A stretch of 6,795 bases of DNA from Omnitrophica WOR_2 bacterium RIFCSPLOWO2_12_FULL_51_8 (GCA_001805895.1 MHHD01000024.1:1374-8168); one strand, 5' to 3'. Counted from the stretch's first letter, positions 1-6,676 are shown. Program-made: numbers and translations. Notes: generated by a model from the letters alone, not told the origin.

Positions 1-920
1 TCAAGTGCGTACGGGGCCGCGGTATCCTCGGCAGCATAGGGAATCCCGTCGGCGTAGAATTGGACTCCTGCCACATTGCCTGATACAGAAGCCGTCAGGG
101 TAATCGCGCCGTTTACAGTATCCCCATTTCTGGGATAGGTAAGCGATGCCGCAAGAGAGGAATCAATGGCTGGCAGCAATAGCCGATCCTGGTCATATAT
201 CTGCGCTACTTCAGCAGCAGTAAGGGCGCGTTGATAAAGACGTATATCTTTGAGGAATCCGTAAAAGAATCTATCAGTTACCTCTCCGCTTACAATGCCG
301 TAGACATTGCGGGCGCCAATAGAGGCGGTCTCGTTAGCGGTATAGAGGGTTCCCGTAGAGAATGCGCTATGTACTAACTGGCCATTGAGGTAAAACTGCA
401 CTAACCACTGCGCACCAGTATCCTCCACAGTCACTGCCAGGAAATTCCACTGCCCAATAGCGATCGGCTGTATGGAAACAGCAGCCACCTGAATATCCCC
501 CCGCGATTCAAAACGGGCAAGATTGTCTGCGCCGATATAGAAGGAACAGCCTCCGATGTCATTGCTGCCGCGCCGTGAAAAGAAAATCTGCTGGAGGCGC
601 GATTCGCGCGCATACACGAAGGCAGAGAGGGAAATGTTTTGTCTTGTCCCCGAGAGGAATGCGCTGACGGGTTTTTCCGGCGAAAGAGAATCATCGCTCC
701 CGTCAAGCCCCACTGCCCATACGCCGTTTCCTCCGGCCCAGATGGGTCCGTTGCGCAGATACGCCGTATCCGCGTTTGGCGAGCGGTCGGAGACAATAGT
801 TCCTCTGCCTTCATTCATGACCCAATGCGCCACCAGGCCATCGTCAAGGCCTGCCTGCCCTGCGCTTGTTGCGGCGAGGATGATCGCTGCCAGGATGATA
901 AGTTTAAGCATGGTCTTCAT
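1..920 (-). CDS. Secreted LamG-domain protein with Ig-like domain, 3' part outside window
   Basis: I translated this frame by hand. It stays open from the ATG at 920 to the window edge, giving 306 residues without a stop, so the gene is cut only by the window. Residues 1-23 are a Sec signal peptide (MKTMLKL, then a hydrophobic run of I, L and A), with likely cleavage after GQA|G. Residues 25 to about 243 form a LamG/concanavalin A-like fold: it opens with GLVAHWVMNEG and a DRSPN turn, has a GLDGSDDS strand and QWNFLAVTV, then FYLNGQLVHS, and closes with the typical LYQRALTAAEVAQIYD. From about residue 262 an Ig-like domain of the Big_7/Big_9 kind begins, with GDTVNG and then VQFYADGIPYAAEDTAAPYAL. 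The start is fixed by a strong Shine-Dalgarno sequence. The protein is probably extracellular and glycan-binding. Any catalytic domain would lie beyond the edge, so the full function is unknown. Its opening resembles that of the large gene at 1737-6665, so the two are probably paralogous at the N-terminus. Confidence 0.9.
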   Translation of the reverse strand, partial: MKTMLKLIILAAIILAATSAGQAGLDDGLVAHWVMNEGRGTIVSDRSPNADTAYLRNGPIWAGGNGVWAVGLDGSDDSLSPEKPVSAFLSGTRQNISLSAFVYARESRLQQIFFSRRGSNDIGGCSFYIGADNLARFESRGDIQVAAVSIQPIAIGQWNFLAVTVEDTGAQWLVQFYLNGQLVHSAFSTGTLYTANETASIGARNVYGIVSGEVTDRFFYGFLKDIRLYQRALTAAEVAQIYDQDRLLLPAIDSSLAASLTYPRNGDTVNGAITLTASVSGNVAGVQFYADGIPYAAEDTAAPYAL

Positions 921-927
921 CGGACAA

Positions 928-933
928 CCTCCT
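928..933 (-). promoter_or_regulatory. Strong ribosome binding site of the LamG/Ig gene
   Basis: On the minus strand the sequence reads AGGAGG, followed by 7 nt and the ATG at 920. This is a near-perfect Shine-Dalgarno at ideal distance. It decides the start at 920 over the in-frame ATG at 911. No convincing promoter lies in the 30 bp between this gene and the stop codon at 951-953, so the gene was probably transcribed from upstream as part of an operon. Confidence 0.85.
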
Positions 934-950
934 GACTCAAGGGACAGTCC

Positions 951-1049
951 CTACAACCCCACCGCTACGTACGCTATCTGCGCGGCTTCCAGCGTAGTCT
1001 TGCCCTGCTCAAGCGCCAGGGCTGCGTCGTAGGCGGTAATGACGCCATC
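951..1049 (-). pseudogene. Orphan 3' end of a dockerin-like gene (headless remnant)
   Basis: In minus-strand frame this stretch encodes DGVITAYDAAL, ALEQGK, TTLEAAQIAYVAVGL and then TAG at 953-951. Over 32 residues it matches the C-terminus of the 1642-residue protein at 23 positions (TAYDAALAL, LEAAQIA and AVGL are shared). The likeness stops abruptly near 1049. The first part of the calcium loop is missing, and upstream the frame runs antisense through the PIN gene with no further resemblance. A reading frame is technically open from 1724, but its upstream part is only the shadow of the plus-strand genes. The remnant has no credible start codon or ribosome binding site of its own. I read it as the tail of a gene whose body was lost or displaced by the cassette at 1072-1715. 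Its spacing to the LamG/Ig gene (30 bp) looks like that of an original operon neighbour. A less likely alternative is that it is still translated as a fusion with unrelated sequence. Confidence 0.8.
1021..1039. repeat. 19-bp direct repeat, copy 1 (in the remnant tail)
   Basis: The sequence GCTGCGTCGTAGGCGGTAA is identical to 1813-1831. On the minus strand it encodes TAYDAA of the dockerin-like tail. Both copies lie in the same reading frame, 792 bp (264 codons) apart, on either side of the PIN cassette. Confidence 0.95.
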
Positions 1050-1071
1050 TTTTAAAGTACATCCCCTAATC

Positions 1072-1100
1072 TTGACTTTTATGAAATAATGTGCTATCGT
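1072..1100 (+). promoter_or_regulatory. Candidate sigma-70-type promoter of the PIN cassette
   Basis: A -35-like TTGACT (1072-1077) and a -10-like TATCGT (1095-1100) are separated by exactly 17 bp. The -10 is preceded by TG at 1092-1093, giving an extended -10 (TGCTATCGT). A start of transcription about 7 nt after the -10 box would fall at or very near the ATG at 1107, so the transcript may be leaderless. This agrees with the absence of a Shine-Dalgarno before 1107. The promoter lies just inside the junction with the remnant at about 1050, so the cassette carries its own promoter and would not depend on the insertion site. This is pattern-based, with two mismatches in the -10. Confidence 0.5.
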
Positions 1101-1106
1101 TGGTAT

Positions 1107-1559
1107 ATGCGAATTTATATTGATACTTCGGTTATAAACGGGTTGTATAGCGATGACGCAGAAAAGAAAATAACGACGCAAAAATTCTTCGAATTTGTCA
1201 AAAAGACCGATATCGTTTTGTATAGCGCTGAGCTGCTTGTTGAAGAAATTAACCGTACCCCTGAGATATCCAAACGCGATAAACTCAAAGGATCTCTGGC
1301 TGAATACGATATTGATTTTCTTCCATATAGCAACGAAGTTGAAAAGATAGCGCATATCTATATGCGAGAAAAAATTATTCCCGCAAGGTACCTGCCGGAC
1401 GCCGTGCATATTGCAACTGCCAGTATTCATAATATTCCTGTGCTGGTAAGCTGGAATTTTGAGCATATCGTTAAACTTAAGACAAAGGTTGAGATAAATA
1501 GAATTAACCGTGAATATGGATACCCGCAAATCGATATAGCATCCCCCCGGGAGATTTAA
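1107..1559 (+). CDS. PIN-domain protein, VapC-like putative toxin ribonuclease
   Basis: This is a 150-residue single-domain PIN protein, of normal length for a toxin of type II VapBC-like systems, where such proteins are Mg2+-dependent RNases held in check by a small partner. The canonical opening MRIYIDTSVING places the first acidic residue at D6. Further conserved features are SAELLVEEI (E46 or E47), YLPDAVHIATA (D98) and LVSWNFEHIV (around N117). The last motif replaces the usual fourth acidic site, as I recall for a PIN subfamily found in bacterial chromosomes. I chose the ATG at 1107 because the family starts with this strand. An in-frame ATG at 1089 would add six residues and lies upstream of the predicted -10 box. 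The stop is directly followed by the ATG of a 51-residue partner, so the two are co-transcribed. The gene is clearly richer in A and T than the flanking genes and points the other way, which suggests transfer. RNase activity and target are inferred, not shown. Confidence 0.85.
   Translation: MRIYIDTSVINGLYSDDAEKKITTQKFFEFVKKTDIVLYSAELLVEEINRTPEISKRDKLKGSLAEYDIDFLPYSNEVEKIAHIYMREKIIPARYLPDAVHIATASIHNIPVLVSWNFEHIVKLKTKVEINRINREYGYPQIDIASPREI
1549..1553 (+). promoter_or_regulatory. Ribosome binding site of the small partner gene, inside the PIN gene end
   Basis: GGGAG is followed by 6 nt and the ATG at 1560. It lies within the last codons of the PIN gene, whose TAA (1557-1559) directly touches the next ATG. 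This fits translational coupling of the pair. The PIN gene itself has no comparable site, so the partner may be translated more efficiently than the putative toxin. Confidence 0.65.
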
Positions 1560-1715
1560 ATGAAGAGGAAAGAGCCAAAATTTATGCAAGAGCTCCATAA
1601 GATTCGAGAAGAACTCACTAAGGAATGGAAGAATAAATCTACAAAAGAAATCGCTTCTTCTCTTCATCTGGCAGTTAAAGAGTTCAAGGGTAAATTTGTA
1701 TTTGCCCATAGTTAA
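1560..1715 (+). CDS. 51-residue putative antitoxin partner of the PIN protein
   Basis: A small frame of 51 codons plus TAA starts immediately after the PIN stop codon. The protein opens with lysines and then reads FMQELHKIREELTKEWKNKS, followed by TKEIASSLHLAVKEF. It is a charged, mostly helical peptide with no membrane segment or recognisable DNA-binding fold. From memory, the pattern 'M.EIH.IRE.L..E.K..S..EI' resembles small proteins regularly found beside PIN toxins of this sub-family, where they are taken as antitoxins. Coupled translation, a good ribosome binding site and the size support this role. The gene order is toxin first, the reverse of classic VapBC. No DNA-binding domain is visible, so autoregulation of the promoter cannot be assumed. 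The gene ends 21 bp before the stop of the convergent large gene. Confidence 0.75.
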   Translation: MKRKEPKFMQELHKIREELTKEWKNKSTKEIASSLHLAVKEFKGKFVFAHS

Positions 1716-1736
1716 TAATCTCATATAGTTTATCCC

Positions 1737-4700
1737 TCAGTTAATCAATCCAACCGCTCGCTCCGCGATCTGCGCCGCCTCCAGCGCGCCCCTGCCCTGT
1801 TGCAAGGCAAGCGCTGCGTCGTAGGCGGTAACAGAGCCGTTGCCGGAGAGGTCGTTGGGCAACGCAGCGCTATTGAGCCGCAGCAACAAGGACCCGCCAG
1901 TCAGCATAACCTCTGCCACACTCCCTTCGACACTCCCTGAATCCTGTGCGGAGGTAATATCCACCCACGCACCCTGCGCATTCTGTAACTCCATGTTGCC
2001 CGCCCCAGCTAACCGTATGCTGCACGCCGTATTCGTACGCAGCTCATACATCTGCGCGTCTTTCTTGATAAGGATGACATCCGTAGGGAGCTCTACGGTA
2101 TCCCCTGGCCCGAAATCATATACTAAGAGTGATACCCGGCCATCTCTATCCTCATCGGTAAAATCATTAGCCTCTACGGTATCTCCCGTAAGGGTATAGG
2201 ACATGTATCCTGTAAGATCAATCTTCCAGAATTTATTCCTTAACTCATTGGTTCCCGTATACCCCTTTTTACGATTCGCAAAATCCTGCAGCATATAGTC
2301 CCGGTCGGTCGCCACATCTGATCCGGTAACGGATACAACTAACATATCCATAATCAGCGGGTCGCGGTCAAAGCAAAGCTCGCTGCCTGCGGCAGTCAGG
2401 CGATAGCTCGTGCGGTGGTCAACGTTGTGAATGAAAAACTCGCTGCCGCTTAATGCCTTTAACGGCAATGCCGCGTTTACTCCCAGCCGCATTGCGCGGT
2501 AATCCACCCAGGAGATTGTGGTTATATACCGTTGCTGCGCAGGGTACACCCCCGCCTCGGCTCCCTGAATCTGGCTGCCTCCTACCAGATGCGCCATCTT
2601 AAAATTGCCGTCCCTGCGCTGGTAGTGCGCAAACTCACCCTGCACCGCCAGATTCCCCTGGTCTACGCTGCGCGCCCCTGCCCGTCCATCTGACACCAAG
2701 ATATCCTGCTGGCCGCTGGAGCTGCGCACCTCCAGCGCTACAGCCTGGTACGCATCCTGCTCATTAGGGGAAACCGAAAGCGCGCGGCTGGTAAGCGAGG
2801 AACTTCCGGCATACGCCTCAATGATTGCCGGATACACATCTTCAATCTCTGCCATGGCCGCGTAATCTCCTTCGGGTTGGCGGCGCTGCACAAACAGGTT
2901 AGGGATATTCATCGCATAGTATGCAGAAAAAAGGTTTCCTGCCATTACTGTATCTCCCTGGCGATTAAAAAGGGTAACCTTGGTGTATTTACGCGGGGAC
3001 GCAGCGTTGAAATCACCGCCATACATATTCTGCTCTGCCGCCACCGTGGTTACGTTGTTGAGACAGGTGCCATCCTGCGCGCACATATTGGGGAATGACA
3101 GTCTAGACCTGCCTACGCGCCAGAAGGCCTCAATCTTATCCGGGGCCACACCTTCAAAACGGGTGCCGTTCGCATGTTTACGCAGATACTGTGCGCTTAA
3201 GCTTGCCGTATCCGCATCATCAATTCTCGTTAAGGCAGGGGTAACCCGGAACCCGTCTGCCTCGCCCGAAGTGTCCGCCCCGTGGAAACACCAGGTGTGC
3301 CATTTGCCGCCCTTGACGCGGAATACATCAAAGACATACGCCTGGCTTGAACTTTGCGTATCCCCCATATCTATCAAGGCGCTATCCCGGCGAAAGAGCT
3401 GCACATTCGGATGATCCGTAGAGCGCGCGCCTGCCGAGACATACTGCGATCCCGGCTGCGGCGTAAACTCTTCCACCCAGCCTTCGGCACGGCTAAAACT
3501 TCCTCCCGGCCAGCCGCTTGAAATTTTGTACGGATGCATCCGGCCATCAACTTCAACCGTATTATGTGTATATGAAGCATGGTCAGGAGGAATGGTGAAT
3601 CGCTCGCCTTCATTGCGTTGCCCGAAATCATTCGCCATTTGCAACCCTAACGAAAAGAAACTTAAATCTAAGGCATCGTTATGCGCATGCCCGGTCCCTG
3701 TGCCGGTGCGGATCGCCAGGGCAGTTTTTCTGCGATAATCATCCTGGGATACGCCTAATTCAAGGATCGCCACGCCAAATCCTCCCAGCACACGCGACTG
3801 CATACTGATGCGCGGATCGCGCCTGCCTGTTGCTGCCTGGGTAATCTCGCTCCACTCCTGCTCTGATTCTCCGGCCCTGCCAAACACATTGGCGATAAGC
3901 CATGCCGCGCGGTAATCGCGGGTTACCACCCAGATCCTACGCACAAAATCCGCGGTATAAGGAATACGGAACCGCGGGGTGTACGGCCCTCCCACATCCC
4001 CCACCCCGTAATCATACCCGCCTGCTATCCATTTATCGAATAGCATCCCCGCAGCCGCCCGCACTTTGGGGAAATGCGCAAGGTCAGAGAGGTCGTACGG
4101 CACATTGCCTCCTGCCTGCTGATAGCGTTTCATCCCGGCAGCCATACCAACGAAATCCTCGGATACCCCTAATGCGTAGAAGGTGCTGCCGATGTAATGC
4201 GTTCCGTCGCGATTCAGCGAATTTCCGTAGTGGACTTTAATCGGAATGTTGGAGAGGGGATAAATATCCCGGGTAACTTTGGAAATATCAAGCAGCGCGT
4301 CTGCTGCCGCGCTCGGCCCAAGCACAAGCCCGTGCAAGATAGGGTCATACTGCCTTACCCTTCCCACCTCTGCGTCATGCACGGTTGCCTGGATCAGGTG
4401 GCTGTCAAGCAGGGCAATAATGTCATCCGGCCCCTCGATCCAGGGGATAAAGCGGTGCAGGGCATTGGCAAAGCCCTGGTTCCCCTGAATGTAATCATAG
4501 AGATAATCGTACGCCCGGGCAAAGCTGTTGGCTTCGGGACCGGACCAGCCGCTGTAGACATACTTGCCCAGCTTGTTCCAGCGGTTAAAGACATTATAGA
4601 GGAAGTCCTTGCTGGCGCTGTTAAGCCCCACGTCCTGCGCCTCCATCTGCATCGTCGGCCACTGCAGGGCCCATTTCACCAGAATAATCGCAGCATCCCG

Positions 4701-6665
4701 TGCCACGTCCAGATCTCCGGTCTGGTGATAGCGGGTAGCCAGGCCTGCCCCATACCCGTCGGATGTCTTTATCAAAGCATTGCTGTTCACCGGCTGAATC
4801 TTGTAAGAGGCCAGCGGCGCGATAATAAACGCGTTCATCCCGCCGGGGTAAGCGGCATCCTGAAAATACACCCCCATGCCATCGTCCTTTAAAGGATAGG
4901 GGTCAGGAAGGGAACGGCGGTTGAGGTAATCATCTAACGTATAGACAAGGCCGAGCTTCTTGTTCACCAGTTTAAAGGGGACGTCATATCTATCGTCTTT
5001 GTCATAGGGATAGACACCTGCGGGCTCGATGTCCCATACCCCGTACTGATTCTCGAAGTCCTGCCTGGTAACGCCATTGGGCAGGGCGTCAAACCCCGCG
5101 TCCCTGGGATCCCCAGCATAGAAGGCATGGAGGCCGTGCATAGAGTTGATTGGCAGGAGCGCGTCCCAGAGCGCATCGTCGCGCTGCATACGCTGCGCCT
5201 CGCTTAAGCCGCTGGGCACATACTGGGGCCGGAGAGGATCGTTCTTGTAATGGATCCACTTCCACACATCATATTCGTCGTAACGGATGCCGTTTTCATC
5301 AAGCGCAGCGCCTTCTTTGCTGGCAATCTCTTGCGCCCACTGGCGCAGGAGGGTGCGCTCTGCATCGGTAAAAGTCCCCACGCCCTGTTTGATGCGGACA
5401 GCCGAGGTTCCGCCGAGCGCGTCATAAAACTCAAGCCGGTGCACTAAGAGCTCCTCTTGACTCCCCGGGCCTATATAAAGCTCTGCGCTCAGATTATTTA
5501 CCTTGTTGAGTGCGAGAAAAAACATCCTGCCTACGTCCTCTAAGGTCGCGTCGGTATAGAGAACCTTCATCCGATAGTCATGAACTTCGCCAGCAGGCCC
5601 GTCGTTTATCTTCAGATGCACGTACACGGGTTTTACGATCCTTCCGGCGGGATTAACTCCCCTGCCGATAAGCCGCACCGCATACACCCCTTGGCGAAGA
5701 TTATTGAAGCGCAGCGGGATGCGCACCCCGCCTGCGGCCAGGCGCACTGCCTTTTCTTCCAGCGATTCCACGGGATATGTAGCGCCTAAGTATGAAGTCC
5801 GGTATACGGTCCGGTCGTCAACGAGGTTGCCGGGATCAATCCCTTGAAGATCCCCGGCGTCAATAAAGGCGCCGTTTCTCTTTTGCAGCATAATGCTCAT
5901 ACCTTTTACCGTATCAAACCCCACATTCGGATTCAACAACTCAACGGAGAAGTTTTGCTGCGTCAGATTCAGATTATCTGCCTTAAACAAGGCGCTCCCG
6001 TAATAGAGCTGCCTTACCTCATCAGGAGCAAGGCAGCGATTGTAGACCCTGGTCTCATCAAGCTCCCCTTTCAGTTTCAGTTTGCCGTACGCCCCGCCGG
6101 CCTGGCCTATATATTTAACCTGGACAAGCGCCGCTGCGGCCGGCTGCGAAATCTGCGGCCCCTGGCCGTTCATGTAAAGAATGAGCTTTGCCCCGTCATA
6201 GGAGGCGGCAATATGCACCCACTCTCCTGCCGGGATGTTGAAGTAACTCCAAAAGTCCCCTGACCCTTGGCCGATATAAACCCGGTAATTGCTGGAGCCG
6301 TGAAATGCCAGGATCGGCCTGCCGATTTGACTACTCAGGAGCGGCTGTACGCCGGTTGAGCCTCCTCTCTTTACCCAGACCGAGAAGGTGAATTGGTTAG
6401 GAAGGTCAATGCTATTATTTAAAACAATACCGTCGTCAATGCCGTCAAGGGAAACAGCCTGGCCGGTCTTTCCCGTTGACCACTGGGGGTTACCCTGAAT
6501 TACCCCGTCGCGGCCTGCCCCGGAAGAATCGTACGCCACGCCTCCGCCTCCCTCATCAAACTTCCAATAGCCCACCAGGCCGTCAGTGATCCCTGCCTGC
6601 GCCGGAAGGTGCGCGGCGATGAGCGCGGCTGAAAAAAGTATGATAATGAAGCGGCATTTTTTCAT
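1737..6665 (-). CDS. Large secreted LamG / heparinase II/III-like polysaccharide lyase with dockerin-like tail
   Basis: The product has 1642 residues. Residues 1-24 are a Sec signal peptide (MKKCRF, a hydrophobic run, cleavage AQA|G). Residues 28 to about 222 form a LamG domain (GLVGYWKFDEG, LDGIDDGI, GEWVHIAASYDG, LILYMNGQ, and a GELDETRVYN closing strand), probably carbohydrate-binding. Residues from about 225 to 600 are unassigned; part looks beta-rich. From about 600 to 930 helical segments suggest the alpha/alpha toroid of heparinase II/III-type lyases. They include YGAGLATRYHQTGD and NRDGTHYIGSTFY (H823, Y824, Y830), possible catalytic residues. From about 960 the beta-sandwich part carries the family signature: HAHNDALDL (H993, H995, D997), NDFG (D1013) and THNTVEVDG (H1034), which fit a structural metal site as in heparinase II. 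An acidic DEDRDG loop (from D1504) may bind calcium. Residues 1605-1642 are a dockerin-like tail with one calcium loop. Expected action is beta-elimination of a uronic-acid glycan outside the cell. The substrate cannot be told. The start is supported by a Shine-Dalgarno. Confidence 0.88.
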   Translation of the reverse strand: MKKCRFIIILFSAALIAAHLPAQAGITDGLVGYWKFDEGGGGVAYDSSGAGRDGVIQGNPQWSTGKTGQAVSLDGIDDGIVLNNSIDLPNQFTFSVWVKRGGSTGVQPLLSSQIGRPILAFHGSSNYRVYIGQGSGDFWSYFNIPAGEWVHIAASYDGAKLILYMNGQGPQISQPAAAALVQVKYIGQAGGAYGKLKLKGELDETRVYNRCLAPDEVRQLYYGSALFKADNLNLTQQNFSVELLNPNVGFDTVKGMSIMLQKRNGAFIDAGDLQGIDPGNLVDDRTVYRTSYLGATYPVESLEEKAVRLAAGGVRIPLRFNNLRQGVYAVRLIGRGVNPAGRIVKPVYVHLKINDGPAGEVHDYRMKVLYTDATLEDVGRMFFLALNKVNNLSAELYIGPGSQEELLVHRLEFYDALGGTSAVRIKQGVGTFTDAERTLLRQWAQEIASKEGAALDENGIRYDEYDVWKWIHYKNDPLRPQYVPSGLSEAQRMQRDDALWDALLPINSMHGLHAFYAGDPRDAGFDALPNGVTRQDFENQYGVWDIEPAGVYPYDKDDRYDVPFKLVNKKLGLVYTLDDYLNRRSLPDPYPLKDDGMGVYFQDAAYPGGMNAFIIAPLASYKIQPVNSNALIKTSDGYGAGLATRYHQTGDLDVARDAAIILVKWALQWPTMQMEAQDVGLNSASKDFLYNVFNRWNKLGKYVYSGWSGPEANSFARAYDYLYDYIQGNQGFANALHRFIPWIEGPDDIIALLDSHLIQATVHDAEVGRVRQYDPILHGLVLGPSAAADALLDISKVTRDIYPLSNIPIKVHYGNSLNRDGTHYIGSTFYALGVSEDFVGMAAGMKRYQQAGGNVPYDLSDLAHFPKVRAAAGMLFDKWIAGGYDYGVGDVGGPYTPRFRIPYTADFVRRIWVVTRDYRAAWLIANVFGRAGESEQEWSEITQAATGRRDPRISMQSRVLGGFGVAILELGVSQDDYRRKTALAIRTGTGTGHAHNDALDLSFFSLGLQMANDFGQRNEGERFTIPPDHASYTHNTVEVDGRMHPYKISSGWPGGSFSRAEGWVEEFTPQPGSQYVSAGARSTDHPNVQLFRRDSALIDMGDTQSSSQAYVFDVFRVKGGKWHTWCFHGADTSGEADGFRVTPALTRIDDADTASLSAQYLRKHANGTRFEGVAPDKIEAFWRVGRSRLSFPNMCAQDGTCLNNVTTVAAEQNMYGGDFNAASPRKYTKVTLFNRQGDTVMAGNLFSAYYAMNIPNLFVQRRQPEGDYAAMAEIEDVYPAIIEAYAGSSSLTSRALSVSPNEQDAYQAVALEVRSSSGQQDILVSDGRAGARSVDQGNLAVQGEFAHYQRRDGNFKMAHLVGGSQIQGAEAGVYPAQQRYITTISWVDYRAMRLGVNAALPLKALSGSEFFIHNVDHRTSYRLTAAGSELCFDRDPLIMDMLVVSVTGSDVATDRDYMLQDFANRKKGYTGTNELRNKFWKIDLTGYMSYTLTGDTVEANDFTDEDRDGRVSLLVYDFGPGDTVELPTDVILIKKDAQMYELRTNTACSIRLAGAGNMELQNAQGAWVDITSAQDSGSVEGSVAEVMLTGGSLLLRLNSAALPNDLSGNGSVTAYDAALALQQGRGALEAAQIAERAVGLIN
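1740..1853 (-). other. Single-loop dockerin-like C-terminal tail of the large lyase
   Basis: Residues 1605-1642 hold one EF-hand-like loop, D-L-S-G-N-G-S-V-T-A-Y-D, with D1605, S1607, N1609, S1611 and D1616 at calcium positions 1, 3, 5, 7 and 12. The helix ALALQQG follows. A second helix (LEAAQIAERAVGL) follows without a second loop, whereas standard type I dockerins have two loops. The same layout recurs in the orphan end at 951-1049, so this is a shared tail of this genome and not a chance sequence. Dockerins bind cohesins on scaffolds. With half the site missing, this tail might instead serve attachment or export. Confidence 0.7.
1813..1831. repeat. 19-bp direct repeat, copy 2 (in the large lyase tail)
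   Basis: This stretch is identical to 1021-1039 and codes for the same residues (TAYDAA) on the minus strand. A crossover between the two copies would remove 792 bp, including the whole PIN cassette. It would leave the large gene in frame, ending with the tail now at 951-1020. Confidence 0.95.
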
Positions 6666-6671
6666 CTTGCG

Positions 6672-6676
6672 CCTCT
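6672..6676 (-). promoter_or_regulatory. Ribosome binding site of the large lyase gene
   Basis: On the minus strand AGAGG precedes the ATG at 6665 by 6 nt. Together with the signal peptide directly after the ATG, this fixes the start. Confidence 0.7.

Larger units (their letters stand above)
1050..1736 (+). other. AT-rich inserted cassette carrying the PIN/partner pair
   Basis: The stretch between the remnant end (about 1049) and the stop of the large gene (1737) differs from both sides. It is visibly AT-richer, codes on the opposite strand, and holds a complete promoter-toxin-antitoxin unit with almost no spare DNA. I see no transposase, no integrase, and no clear inverted or short direct repeats at its immediate ends. 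The only repeats bracketing it are the 19-bp dockerin-coding copies. The borders are approximate. No hairpin terminator is visible in the 21 bp between the partner gene and the convergent large gene (1716-1736), so transcripts from the two sides may run into each other. Confidence 0.6.

Noticed and set aside
431..1032. Open frames of 98 to 158 codons over the LamG/Ig gene on both strands
   Set aside because: They are shadows of the 1-920 gene in other frames. Their composition is arginine-, proline- and serine-rich without domain features.
1089..1106. Upstream ATG at 1089 as start of the PIN gene
   Set aside because: The added residues MCYRWY are not part of the PIN fold, which begins at MRIYIDTS. 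The ATG overlaps the spacer before the predicted -10 box and has no ribosome binding site.
951..1724. A 257-codon minus-strand open frame across the PIN cassette ending in the dockerin-like tail
   Set aside because: Only the last 32 codons look like protein of a known kind. The rest is antisense to the PIN and partner genes, is rich in F, N and C residues without domain features, and has no ribosome binding site. I kept only the tail, as a remnant.
1050..1736. Insertion sequence or transposon
   Set aside because: No transposase or integrase, no terminal inverted repeats and no short target-site duplication are visible. The cassette contains only the PIN pair.
4197..4892. A 231-codon plus-strand open frame inside the large lyase gene
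   Set aside because: It is antisense to the conserved toroid region of the lyase, has no recognisable motif, and is explained by the GC-rich codon pattern of the real gene.
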